From: Asticcacaulis sp. AC402
Lineage (GTDB): Bacteria > Pseudomonadota > Alphaproteobacteria > Caulobacterales > Caulobacteraceae
Direction: 5' to 3'
Assembly: GCF_000495835.1 (NCBI RefSeq)
Contig: NZ_AWGC01000017.1
Location: 62,001-126,000, forward strand
DNA length: 64,000 bases
Under the pieces are notes generated by a model. The model saw nothing but the letters and a program-made list of their open reading frames with translations, was not told where the DNA came from and did no database searches. Positions 36,196-45,193 of the stretch are shown in pieces; the first letter of the stretch is position 1; each line of letters starts with the position of its first letter. A program made the position numbers and the translations under genes.

Positions 36196-37248
36196 TCAGC
36201 GATTGTAGTCCGGCCTGGGGAGTTTGACCGGGACCGGATTGCGAGAAATCCATTCGACGGCTAGTTCGCACAGCCGCTGAGGCCCCTCCTGTTGGCCGTT
36301 CAGACGGGCCACGATATCACGCACTTCGCTGAGCATAGTTTCGGGAAGGGAAGCGCCGGACGCAACGTGCCGCGCGTAGCTCTGGGCCATCTTACGGTAG
36401 TTCGCATCCCAATTGACGCCGCCGTTGCGGTCCAGTTCGTCGACGATGCGGCTACCGATGCGCAGGACTTCACCCTGGACCGTAGCGGCTGGACCTTTGG
36501 AAGGGATCAGCATTTCCCAAAGTTCCTCATGCCGGTCCTGCCAGCGTGCGGCCTTCGCGATAATGGGAGATGTGCCGTCGTGCAGCCGGCGGCGCGGCAC
36601 TGATGGAACGTCGTGTAGCCGATATAGCGTTTCGAGGGCGTTACTGGTCGTCTCAAGGAGCTCCGGATTAAAACTGCTACGGTGGAATTCGAAGTTTCCG
36701 CCGATACGTGTGACGCAGGTCTTGATCTCGGGCGTAACCCGGGCACCGTGAACCAACAGGATACCGGCCAGTTCCGCCATGGCTTCAATCTGAGTGTTCT
36801 GGCACCACCGTAGCGCCCGCTCCAGCGGTGTCACGTTCTCACGGTCCAGGGCGTCAACGCGCGCACCGTATTTCAGCAAGGTTCGGGCGCTTTCGGGTCT
36901 GTATCTGGTGGCTGCGACATGAAGCGGGGTGCCGTGTAAGCCGGTGGCATGGTGGACATCGGCACCCAGTTCCAGAAGGATTTCGACATGGCCTTGCCAG
37001 CTTCCGGCGCGGGCATGCAGCGGCGTATCGCCGTAGGTGTCGGTCGCCATCAGGTCGGCCCCCTTTGCGACCAGCCAGCGGGTCAACTCGTCTGGACAGT
37101 CGCCATAGGCCTGGGCTGTGTGTTTGGTATAGCCGCCGCGAGCGTCGAGCTCATGTGTGTCGAACACGGCCTTGAGGGCTTCGATATCGCTGGCCTTCAG
37201 CAGGTCTTCGAAGGTCTTGGGCAATTGTTTCTTTTTGGGCTTAGCCAT
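36196..37248 (-). CDS. Ankyrin-repeat protein
   Basis: The protein has no signal peptide, a basic N-terminus (MAKPKKKQLPKTFEDLL) and about four ankyrin repeats between residues 25 and 150 (TDTYGDTPLHARAGSWQGH, ATGLHGTPLHVAATRYRPE, DRENVTPLERALRWCQN). The C-terminal 200 residues are helical and unassigned. Ankyrin repeats bind proteins. The start at 37248 has GGAAGAAGAA ahead of it. It converges on the RTX gene with one base between the stops. A partner is not evident. Confidence 0.8.
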   Translation of the reverse strand: MAKPKKKQLPKTFEDLLKASDIEALKAVFDTHELDARGGYTKHTAQAYGDCPDELTRWLVAKGADLMATDTYGDTPLHARAGSWQGHVEILLELGADVHHATGLHGTPLHVAATRYRPESARTLLKYGARVDALDRENVTPLERALRWCQNTQIEAMAELAGILLVHGARVTPEIKTCVTRIGGNFEFHRSSFNPELLETTSNALETLYRLHDVPSVPRRRLHDGTSPIIAKAARWQDRHEELWEMLIPSKGPAATVQGEVLRIGSRIVDELDRNGGVNWDANYRKMAQSYARHVASGASLPETMLSEVRDIVARLNGQQEGPQRLCELAVEWISRNPVPVKLPRPDYNR

Positions 37249-37274
37249 GTTCTTCTTCCCGGAAAACATCGCGC

Positions 37275-37319
37275 GACAAAAGCAGGCGTCACGCGGATAG
37301 CGAGACGCCTGCTTTTGTC
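37275..37319 (-). terminator. Strong hairpin terminator after the glycosidase operon
   Basis: GACAAAAGCAGGCGTC (37275-37290) and its perfect complement (37304-37319) form a 16-bp stem with a 13-base loop. It lies 20 bases beyond the stop of the last glycosidase gene (37340) on the minus strand, and the stem ends in a GCTTTTGTC T-rich run, as a rho-independent terminator should. It also separates that operon from the ankyrin gene. Confidence 0.75.
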
Positions 37320-37339
37320 AGCACGGGAGAACGTTCTTG

Positions 37340-39004
37340 TTAAAGACCGTAATACTTGAAGTTTCTGAAGACCACCTCGCCACTACCCAAGGCGACCAAC
37401 GCCGGCCTTAAACTCAGAAAGTCGCCCGCCACATTTAAATGATACCCGGAGACATCAAACCCCATAAAAAATTTCGTCCAGGTTTGACCGTCCGGACTGT
37501 AGTGTATGCGTACAGTATGGTGGTCGTTTTCAAGTCTCATAAAAAAACGACGGCCGAGTTTTGGCTGCGGCGGCACCCATTTTAGGTACGTCTCGATTTT
37601 CCATTGGGTTCCACCCCGGTACATTGAATGAAACCCTTCGCCAATGCCCATACCGCAGAAGAGCGATTTGTTATACCATAGAAGCAAAGCTGCCTCTGCC
37701 CCGGCGTCGCGCTCAATCTCGATTTCGCATCCGTAGGCAAGATCTCCCGTAATCAGGGTCAAGGGTGCGGTTTGATTTGGCGTTTCCCCTTTCGACTTAA
37801 GCACCACCCCGCCGTTACCTAATCGAACCCGTTCCTTAAACTCGTTTCGGTCCCCACCTTGAAGACTCCATTGCGTGCCCCATCGGGCCGCTGAAAAGTC
37901 ATCGCTTAACTGGGTAAGTGGCGCCGAATTCGCTTTGGTGGCAAAAGGAATGGGTGTGGAGAGGTCCGGATGCGCGGATTCAAACCAACCGTCATCACGC
38001 CATCGGACGGGCTCCAGCAACATCTGGCGTCCGAGGGTCCGATAACCGTTTTCATAACCATGATAGACAAGGTACCATTGCCCCTCGGGCCCTTCAAACA
38101 GAGTCGCGTGGCCTCTGTTCCACCATTTCTCGGCAGCCGATTGGGTTTTAACGACGGGGTTATTAGGGGCATGCTCCCACGGACCGTGAACCGAACGGGA
38201 TCTCGAAACGGCAACCATATGTCCCGTCGGCGGTCCAGCGGTTCCGCCGACGGCCACAATCATGTAGAAAAATTCACCGTGCCGCACGAGTTTGGGGCCT
38301 TCCGGGAAGAACCCTTCCACATCCCAAGTGTCCGGATAGGTCCAAGCGTCATAAACGTGCTCTATCGGACCATCGGTTGACAAACCATCGTCGGAGAGTT
38401 TTACACGATCCCCCTCATTCGTAAAAAGATACCGCCTGGAGTCTTCCCCGACCACATGACAAGGATCTATTCGGGGGATTTGTAAATCAATGGGATCAGA
38501 CCAGGGGCCCGTAATCTTTTCAGCATGGGTAACGAAAATCTTTCCGCCGGCGGGGAAGTAGATAAAGTACTTTCCGTCATGTTTACAGAGATCTGAAGCC
38601 CAAACACTGCCAATATATTCACGCAGAACGCTGGTGACCGGCGACCAGTTCACCAGATCCGAAGACGCCCAGATAACGAGACCGGGGTGCGCGTCAAAGG
38701 ATGAAAAGGTCGCATAGTAGGTGTCGCCGTCTCTGAGAAGCGTGGGATCAGGTCGATCGCCGGCTAAAATCGGATTGAGGAAGGTCCCTTTACCCGTATC
38801 AGCCAGCCGGTTGCCTTCTGGCCCGCGACGCCAGTTGTCGGCAAATTGTCCGGGGTTTGGTTCCGTCGCCCTCGGGGGGCGGCCAGGGCTAGAAGGTGAC
38901 TTAGCCTGCTCGGATTTAGGCGTTTGTTCAGCCACTGCAGGCCGCGCCAGGAGACTCGCCATGAGGCCCATCCCACCCAGCGCCATACGTCGGTTAAAGG
39001 TCAT
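37340..39004 (-). CDS. GH43 glycosidase with C-terminal lectin-like domain
   Basis: GH43 enzymes release arabinofuranose or xylose from plant polysaccharides. After a signal peptide (RRMALGGMGLMASLLARPAV) the five-blade propeller starts with DRPDPTLLRDGDTYYATFSS, the general-base aspartate; a second acid lies in VWASDLCKHDGKYF and the acid glutamate in FFPEGPKLVRHGEFF. From about residue 360 a concanavalin-A-like beta-sandwich follows, ending VVFRNFKYYGL, as in many GH43 xylosidases. The start at 39004 keeps the Tat-like signal. It is the promoter-distal gene of the run. A remnant matching its last 38 residues is at 55022. Confidence 0.88.
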   Translation of the reverse strand: MTFNRRMALGGMGLMASLLARPAVAEQTPKSEQAKSPSSPGRPPRATEPNPGQFADNWRRGPEGNRLADTGKGTFLNPILAGDRPDPTLLRDGDTYYATFSSFDAHPGLVIWASSDLVNWSPVTSVLREYIGSVWASDLCKHDGKYFIYFPAGGKIFVTHAEKITGPWSDPIDLQIPRIDPCHVVGEDSRRYLFTNEGDRVKLSDDGLSTDGPIEHVYDAWTYPDTWDVEGFFPEGPKLVRHGEFFYMIVAVGGTAGPPTGHMVAVSRSRSVHGPWEHAPNNPVVKTQSAAEKWWNRGHATLFEGPEGQWYLVYHGYENGYRTLGRQMLLEPVRWRDDGWFESAHPDLSTPIPFATKANSAPLTQLSDDFSAARWGTQWSLQGGDRNEFKERVRLGNGGVVLKSKGETPNQTAPLTLITGDLAYGCEIEIERDAGAEAALLLWYNKSLFCGMGIGEGFHSMYRGGTQWKIETYLKWVPPQPKLGRRFFMRLENDHHTVRIHYSPDGQTWTKFFMGFDVSGYHLNVAGDFLSLRPALVALGSGEVVFRNFKYYGL

Positions 39005-39014
39005 GTCCGGGATC

Positions 39015-40373
39015 CTATCGTTTTGACAATACTGAAGCATGCGCTTTAACGAGCGCTTTTGTGGAAGTATCGGAGCTAAAGACGCTGTACCAACCCTGTG
39101 GCTCATGGGGGGGATCGCCGACAAAGTTGACGTCATTTTTTTTCATCTTATAGTCCGAATGAATTGCTCTCCCGGTGCCGCCCCAAGCCCAGAGATTAGA
39201 CCCCTGTACTGGACCGCCCAGCCGCTGCGAGTCTTCTACGGCCTTAAAGATCAACGCGTAGAAGCGATCTCGCCATATCGTGGGCGTGCCTGGGTCGTAT
39301 GCCTCGTCATCTCGCGGATAACCAAACTCTTCAAAAACCAACGGCTGATTTGCAAGCTTAGCCATGGCGACATGTTGATCTATATAGTCACTTACGGCTG
39401 CCTCACCTTTTTGGTAAGTGCCCTTTAGGTCTTTTCCGTTTACCCATCCCCAGTTCTGGGGCCAGATATGTGCGGTCATGTAGTCAACATAACGGTGGGC
39501 ATCCAGCACACACTGGCGGTCCTCACCACAGCCTTTCAGGCCTTCATGGCCTAATGATACCAGGTGGTTTTTATCAATCGAGCGGATGAGTTGTACGGTG
39601 GTCTCAATCCACTCATAGTAGGGTTGCAGGTTTGCCAAGACATCGTTTCGACTGCCGCCGGCACGAGGTTCGTTGGACAGTTGCCAAGACATAAGCGTGG
39701 GATCATCCTTGTAGGCAATCCCGGTTATTGAGTTAACCCTCGAAACAAGGCTTCTCACGTAGCTATAGTAGAGTTCAGTGGCCGCCGGGGTTCGGTAAAA
39801 CTCCCCGACCCGGTTGGCGACCGCCGGCCAGATGTGGTCGGGCGCAGCCGGATCTACAACCGGCCGACCATCTGCCCAGTGTAGGTAGTGTTGCATACCC
39901 CCGGACCATTCCCAAAAATTAGTGAGGTAGAGGACCGCTTTCATGTCTCTTTTGGCCATCTCGGAGAGTAGAAAATCCAGTCCCGAGAGAAGGTCACTAT
40001 TGCTGGCCAGTTTCCCTTTTTCGCTGAAGGTTGGCGAAACCGAGCTAATCAAGGGACCAGATTCTGACGAGGCCAGTACTCTGAGGTTTGTTATGCCGAC
40101 CGCGCGCATATCGTCGAGCTCACGCAACAAACGCGCCCTGTCGCCCGTGGCCCCTGGCGAGCCGAGATAGGCACCGTACCAGATGTTAGCGCCGACAAAG
40201 CGATAGCTTGATCCGTTAAGCGAAAATCTCTGCCCATCGACGGACACGAATCGGCTCGGTGAACTTAGGCCGACGGCGTCTTTGGAACTTCGTGTAATCG
40301 ACGAGGTATCGCAGCCCGCGAGCACGGATGCACCGGTAAAACACAGAATATGTCGGCGATTAAAGTCAGCCAT
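39015..40373 (-). CDS. GH5-type endo-glycanase, lipoprotein (mannanase-like)
   Basis: A lipoprotein signal (ILCFTGASVLAGC) anchors a clan GH-A barrel. The acid/base glutamate is in MSWQLSNEPRAGG and the nucleophile in PLVFEEFGYPRDD; DAHRYVDYMTAHIWPQNWGW supplies the conserved histidine. The pattern is closest to the GH5 beta-mannanase group, but cellulose, xyloglucan or other backbones are possible. A start at 40373 with AAAGGG upstream is preferred to one five codons earlier. It is 10 bases from the next gene. Confidence 0.85.
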   Translation of the reverse strand: MADFNRRHILCFTGASVLAGCDTSSITRSSKDAVGLSSPSRFVSVDGQRFSLNGSSYRFVGANIWYGAYLGSPGATGDRARLLRELDDMRAVGITNLRVLASSESGPLISSVSPTFSEKGKLASNSDLLSGLDFLLSEMAKRDMKAVLYLTNFWEWSGGMQHYLHWADGRPVVDPAAPDHIWPAVANRVGEFYRTPAATELYYSYVRSLVSRVNSITGIAYKDDPTLMSWQLSNEPRAGGSRNDVLANLQPYYEWIETTVQLIRSIDKNHLVSLGHEGLKGCGEDRQCVLDAHRYVDYMTAHIWPQNWGWVNGKDLKGTYQKGEAAVSDYIDQHVAMAKLANQPLVFEEFGYPRDDEAYDPGTPTIWRDRFYALIFKAVEDSQRLGGPVQGSNLWAWGGTGRAIHSDYKMKKNDVNFVGDPPHEPQGWYSVFSSDTSTKALVKAHASVLSKR

Positions 40374-40474
40374 AGGTAACCCTTTCATGTTTTTGCAGCT
40401 TGGATTTAGAGTCTCGACCGCTTGAACACACTCGCTTCACCTTCCAGTTTGATGCAAAATTTAGTTTTTCCTCA

Positions 40475-41923
40475 CTACAACGCAATTGTATTGAGTGAAT
40501 TGGCGGGCACGATGACTTCGGCGATATTCCCAGAAATGCCGACTTTTAGAGGCAAGGCTTCGGTGTCGTCATTGCGCAAAACAAGGACCTGTTGCCCGTC
40601 CGGGTTTACGAATGCGAGCGCATTGTCATGACCTGTCCAGCTTTGAGCATTAACTCGCCGCGCGCCGGGCCTTACGAAATGAGATACATGCTTCAAAGTG
40701 TAATAATCTGGTGTGTATGAGACGGTCCGAGCATCTGGATCTACAACAACCAGGCTGTTTTGCTTCCAGCCCCAGGTCGAAGGGCGGTCTTTGAGAAGAG
40801 CCATGTTCCAGTACTGATAAACGCTCACGCCTGCTCTCATGTAGTCGCGCATGAGGTCCCAAGTGTAGCGGGCATATCGCCAATCATTGCGTCCATCTCC
40901 ACATTCTTGTTCAGTTTGATAGATTTTGAGGTCGGGGTGGTCCCGTTTCAGGAACGGTGCCGCCCCGCGCCCGGCCCATTGCAGGCCTACACCCTTTATT
41001 GCTCGTCTCGCATTGGGATCCGCATACACTTGTTCAAAAAGTTGAGTATCTGGACGCTCCATCGTGCCAAGAAAGATGTCAACGCCTAAAGGCGACATGG
41101 CTTCGTGCAAGTGGGAGATGAAGCGCGCCAGCCCCTTTGGTGTCCAGACGCACGAAGGGAATGATTGGTTCGAGTTAAACTCGTTCTGCGGCATGACCAT
41201 GTCAATTTTGATGCCGTGTGAGCTATAGGCTTCAAGGAAGCGCTTAAAATACAGGGCGTAGGCCCGAAAATAAGTGTCGTCCTGGATAAAGCCGTCCGAC
41301 CCTTCGGGCACAATTTGAGCAGCGGTTAAGCCGTTCGGGGGTTGTCCTGGCGACGAAGTATTCTGAGCGTAATGCCCGTTGGTTTTCATCCAGGATGGTG
41401 GAGACCAGGGCGACGCCCAAAGCGTCAGATCAGGTTGAAGTCGCTGGGCGGCTTTAATGAAGGGAATGAGCGATGATTCATCGCGCTGGATCGAAAAGTG
41501 TCGCATAGCGAAATCACCGGACACCTCATTGCAAGAATACCAATCCCGCGCGAAGTCATTGGCGCCGATGGGCATGCGGCACCGAGTGAACCCAAGTCCG
41601 TGTTCGGTAGACGAGGGCGGTGAAAACAAGTCGCCAAGAACGGAAACCTGAGTCTTTGGCGGGAGGGACATTAATGCATCGAAACCGAGCTCATTGAAGC
41701 AAGCGCCAAACCCATCAATGATCTGAGCCGGCTGGTCGGTTGCCACACGTACATCCGGACTGCCTTGCGTCAGCACGTTCACCGAGGCGCTCAGGTCTTG
41801 CCATACAGCTTCGCGCCTGGTCGATATGAAGGTGGGTGTTCTTGAGCCGGCGGCCTGAGTAGTCCCGGACACGGCGGCGGTTGCCAAACTGCTCGCTACG
41901 AATGTTCTGCGGTTGAATTTCAT
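40475..41923 (-). CDS. GH30-family glycosidase
   Basis: The N-terminus MKFNRRTFVASSLATAAVSG is a Tat-like signal. The GH30 barrel opens with AQIIDGFGACFNELGFDAL; the acid/base glutamate is in DMVMPQNEFNSNQ and the nucleophile in IYQTEQECGDG. The C-terminal beta domain (LKHVSHFVRPGARRVNAQ) is part of the GH30 fold. Known activities include beta-1,6-glucanase, beta-1,6-galactanase, xylanase and glucosylceramidase. In this locus a beta-linked side chain is the likely target. Confidence 0.88.
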   Translation of the reverse strand: MKFNRRTFVASSLATAAVSGTTQAAGSRTPTFISTRREAVWQDLSASVNVLTQGSPDVRVATDQPAQIIDGFGACFNELGFDALMSLPPKTQVSVLGDLFSPPSSTEHGLGFTRCRMPIGANDFARDWYSCNEVSGDFAMRHFSIQRDESSLIPFIKAAQRLQPDLTLWASPWSPPSWMKTNGHYAQNTSSPGQPPNGLTAAQIVPEGSDGFIQDDTYFRAYALYFKRFLEAYSSHGIKIDMVMPQNEFNSNQSFPSCVWTPKGLARFISHLHEAMSPLGVDIFLGTMERPDTQLFEQVYADPNARRAIKGVGLQWAGRGAAPFLKRDHPDLKIYQTEQECGDGRNDWRYARYTWDLMRDYMRAGVSVYQYWNMALLKDRPSTWGWKQNSLVVVDPDARTVSYTPDYYTLKHVSHFVRPGARRVNAQSWTGHDNALAFVNPDGQQVLVLRNDDTEALPLKVGISGNIAEVIVPANSLNTIAL

Positions 41924-41981
41924 TTTTGTTTACCTCCATAAACAGGCAAAGGCAGTCAAAAGAACAGATTCGGTTTGGCAC

Positions 41982-43043
41982 CTAATGATTCAAGTGGACT
42001 GTGCCTGTTCCAGATTTTGTCATTTTTACAGGTTGGATTGAGCCGTCATCATCGAATTTCATTCGTTCAATTGCCAATTCACGGTGATTGCCGTTGGTTT
42101 CGCCCAAGGGTCGGCGGTGATAGGCAATGTACCAGTCGTCGGTGCCTGGTATGTTTAAGACGGAATGGTGACCCGCGCCCCGCGCAATTTGATCGTCTTG
42201 AGCCAGGATTACGCCACCCGGTTCGAAAGGACCGGTCGGGTTGTTTGCTGTCGCGTAGCCAACCCTATAGTCAGGGCCGGTCCAATCGCCCTCTGACCAC
42301 ATAAGGTAGTATATGCCCTTGCGCTTGATCATGAACGGACCTTCAACGTAGTCTGGGCTTGGTGTGATTTCTTTGAAAACGCTGCCGTCGTCATGTGGTT
42401 GAACGCTAAGAAGATCATCGCTCAGCCGAACAATATTACAATGTTTCCAGCCACCATAAATGAGATAGACCTTACCATCGTCATCTTTGAAAACCATCTG
42501 GTCGATCGGCTGAGCCCCGTTGTGAAAACGGTCGATCAAAGGCTTGCCGATTGCATCACGAAACGGGCCCTGAGGCTGATCACTCAATGCGACACCGATA
42601 CCGCCGACCTGCTCATTGTCTTTGATGTCGTTAGCGCCAAAAAACAGATAGTACTTTCCATTATGCTCAATGGCGGACGGTGCCCAAAGCGAATAGGCGG
42701 CCCACGCGACATCTTTTACATCCAGCACAAACGGGTGCATTTTCCAATGAACCATGTCTTCAGACGAAAAAGCGTGGAAAAAGGTATGCTTCAAAAAGGG
42801 CGGCCATACCCGATCTGTTCTGGCCCTTTGTTCCGTCTGCCACTGGCTAAAAGTATCTGAACGATAGGGTTCGCCATAGTCATCCGAGTAGGTCGGATAG
42901 ATCCAGAACCTGTTCTCGTACAAACGTAGCTCCGGATCGGCATACCATCCGGGCACAATCGGATTTTCAGCCTGCGCGGGAGCGGTCCAAAGAAGGGCGG
43001 CGAAAAGCGTGCACAAGCCGGCTAATGTAACAGGGGGCGTCAT
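41982..43043 (-). CDS. GH43 glycosidase, single-domain
   Basis: A signal peptide (LCTLFAALLWTAPAQAE) precedes a five-blade propeller with the base aspartate in PGWYADPELRLYENRF and the acid glutamate in DYVEGPFMIKRKGIYYL. The position of the second aspartate reads LWAPSAIEHNGKYY with a serine; the aspartate in QPIDQMVFKDDD may serve instead, as appears usual in this subgroup. Length (353) means no accessory domain. The start overlaps the stop of the Sip1-like gene (ATGA), so they are coupled. Confidence 0.87.
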   Translation of the reverse strand: MTPPVTLAGLCTLFAALLWTAPAQAENPIVPGWYADPELRLYENRFWIYPTYSDDYGEPYRSDTFSQWQTEQRARTDRVWPPFLKHTFFHAFSSEDMVHWKMHPFVLDVKDVAWAAYSLWAPSAIEHNGKYYLFFGANDIKDNEQVGGIGVALSDQPQGPFRDAIGKPLIDRFHNGAQPIDQMVFKDDDGKVYLIYGGWKHCNIVRLSDDLLSVQPHDDGSVFKEITPSPDYVEGPFMIKRKGIYYLMWSEGDWTGPDYRVGYATANNPTGPFEPGGVILAQDDQIARGAGHHSVLNIPGTDDWYIAYHRRPLGETNGNHRELAIERMKFDDDGSIQPVKMTKSGTGTVHLNH

Positions 43044-45193
43044 CTGACTGAGACCTTATAGGCGCGCGATCCGTCCTTGAGTTCGATGCGCAGCAGTCGG
43101 TTTGCAAAGTCCGCCTTCACAGGCTTTTCATCGACGAGCACCAGGGAGGGGGCCTGTTCACAATAGATTAGCAAAACACCATGATCGCGGGCTATCAGAT
43201 CCAGGTGTTCGGGGCTTGAGACGGTATCGCGGACCGAGGCCAGGCCATTTAGTTTTTCCTTGAGCCCCAATACGGCCCGGCCATGCCTGATGGGGGCGGC
43301 GCGCAAAATCTCATGTCCAAAGCGTGGCAGAGTAACCTCAAAGCTGGCTTCATCGTCAGCCATGCACAAGGTCTCTTCAAACTGCGCCCAGACGGCGTAA
43401 CGGCCGGGTGGGAGCCGTGCGATATCCGTCAGATAAGCCTTGCCGCTGACCCTGGGCGCATCCGCCAGGTTCATTAGCGTGAGGAGGCCACCCTCGCCAC
43501 AGAGGGACCAGGCTTTGAACAGCCTGGCCGCCTGAACCTGAAAGAGACAGTCGCGGGTAGGTAAGAGCGGTGTATCCGCCCTCAAGGTTATACCTTCGTG
43601 ATCCACCAGGGAATGCAGCAGTTCGACATCATGTTGCCCAGCCTTATCCGTCACGTAGATGGGCGCGCAGTTTGCGGCTCTGGTAACCGCGTGAAGTCTT
43701 GCATTCGGATTGCTGGTCTCGAACATGTCGAAATCAGGAAACGACACCTGACCAAAATAGAGGGCGTTGTATATGGCCTGAAGCACATGGGCCGCGGCAT
43801 TGCCTTCCTGCAGATTGTAGGTTTCACCGATCTTGTAAGGGAAATAATCCTCAACAGAGCGCGCAACCGGCGTGCGACCGAAATTCAGGAACGCATCATT
43901 GGTCATATCCATGCAGTTGATGATGGCGTTATCAAAGTGCTTAGCCACGGCCCGGTTAATGGCAGAGTGGTAGGCTACGGCCAGATCCCATACCGGATAG
44001 TTGTCCCTGGCCATGCGCTCGGCCACCAGCTGATTGTCCACCTTGACGATGGAAATTCCGGCCTCTTTCAGTTTTGTGTAGTATGTATCGAAGTACCCAT
44101 TCAGTACGGCTGCCTCAGGCTTGAGCGAATGATAGGTTACCAGCCTGCCTGTTGTATCAATGGGCGAGGGTTTTTGGGTCCAGGAAAACAGTTTCCCCTT
44201 ATAGAGGTGTCCGATTTCGGATTCCGGATCCATACCGTTCCAGTAGATGTTAAAGGCGTGCCAGACCCCGACGTGCTTCAGGCCGCGGGCCTTCAGGGCA
44301 TCAACAACGGGCTTCAGTCCATTTGGAAACTTTTTCCTGTTGGGAACAAGGGACTGCAGCCTGCCGTCGTCTGCTTCGAAATAGCCGTCATCGAGGACGA
44401 GCGAGCGGATAGGGGCCTTGGCGGCCAGAAGTCGGTCCACCTGGTCGAGCACCCATTGCTCGCTCATATCCCGGCCATTCCCGGATGCATTCCAAGTGTT
44501 CCATCCGAGGTAGGTGAGGGCATGGGGTAGAGATTTGTGTCTTCGCAGGTTTTCAGGTGTACCCAGCGCCACCATGGCGTCTTCAAAAACCGATTCCAGG
44601 ACAGAATAGAGATCCTCACCGAAGCCAATCGCCACCTGTGGAAGGGTCTCTTTAACGCGCGCGGGTGCAAGGGCCTTGGAAACCGTCGTCATGGCGCCCG
44701 CTCTGGCGCCCAGGGTCGTCCGAAAGCCGCCACCACCCAGAGGCAGGGCAACCGCATAGGTCCCATCTTCATACTGCCAATAGGCACACTGGACGTCGTC
44801 GGCCTCCAGATCATCGAAGCGCATCATCTTGACGGGTTTCGTCCAGGCTTTCCAAGGCGCGTAGCGCCAGAAAACGACACCCTCCTGAAAGCCAGGCGCC
44901 TCTTCAAACCGAATACCCAGGCTGGCGTCGGATGGAAGTGTGTCACGCGATTGGACAACCAGCGACAACAGCGTAGTGCCTCTGGCCATGACAGAGGCGC
45001 GGATCGCAGGTTTGACGCCTCGAACTGACGACCAGGCCGAGAGGCCTGCAATGCGGTTCAGTCCCCCATGGTTTAGAGAGGCGCCAGTCTTTTCCAGGCT
45101 CTCCGCAGCTTTTGCGTTCACTGCAGTACTGAAAGCGGCAGCGGTTACAGGGAGGGTCTTGATGAGTTGGCGGCGATGCATGGAAAGCCTCAT
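43040..45193 (-). CDS. Sip1-related alpha-galactosidase (GH36-type, raffinose-synthase-like)
   Basis: The protein resembles the alkaline alpha-galactosidase and raffinose synthase group. LGWNTWNASGNGRDMSEQWV and SLVLDDGYFEADDGR begin the barrel, ISIVKVDNQLVAERMARDN holds the nucleophile aspartate (KVD), and PVARSVEDYFPYKIGET the likely acid/base. A signal peptide begins MHRRQLIKTLPVTAAAFS. Two starts are possible, 45193 and 45181; the first overlaps the GH31 stop as ATGA and is taken. This family is better known from plants. Substrate in this locus is uncertain. Confidence 0.82.
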   Translation of the reverse strand: MRLSMHRRQLIKTLPVTAAAFSTAVNAKAAESLEKTGASLNHGGLNRIAGLSAWSSVRGVKPAIRASVMARGTTLLSLVVQSRDTLPSDASLGIRFEEAPGFQEGVVFWRYAPWKAWTKPVKMMRFDDLEADDVQCAYWQYEDGTYAVALPLGGGGFRTTLGARAGAMTTVSKALAPARVKETLPQVAIGFGEDLYSVLESVFEDAMVALGTPENLRRHKSLPHALTYLGWNTWNASGNGRDMSEQWVLDQVDRLLAAKAPIRSLVLDDGYFEADDGRLQSLVPNRKKFPNGLKPVVDALKARGLKHVGVWHAFNIYWNGMDPESEIGHLYKGKLFSWTQKPSPIDTTGRLVTYHSLKPEAAVLNGYFDTYYTKLKEAGISIVKVDNQLVAERMARDNYPVWDLAVAYHSAINRAVAKHFDNAIINCMDMTNDAFLNFGRTPVARSVEDYFPYKIGETYNLQEGNAAAHVLQAIYNALYFGQVSFPDFDMFETSNPNARLHAVTRAANCAPIYVTDKAGQHDVELLHSLVDHEGITLRADTPLLPTRDCLFQVQAARLFKAWSLCGEGGLLTLMNLADAPRVSGKAYLTDIARLPPGRYAVWAQFEETLCMADDEASFEVTLPRFGHEILRAAPIRHGRAVLGLKEKLNGLASVRDTVSSPEHLDLIARDHGVLLIYCEQAPSLVLVDEKPVKADFANRLLRIELKDGSRAYKVSVR

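Noticed and set aside
41982-43043. Serine in place of the second aspartate as a sign that this GH43 protein is inactive
   Set aside because: The WAPS variant appears to be usual in this GH43 subgroup as I recall it, and other acidic residues are well placed, so inactivation cannot be claimed.
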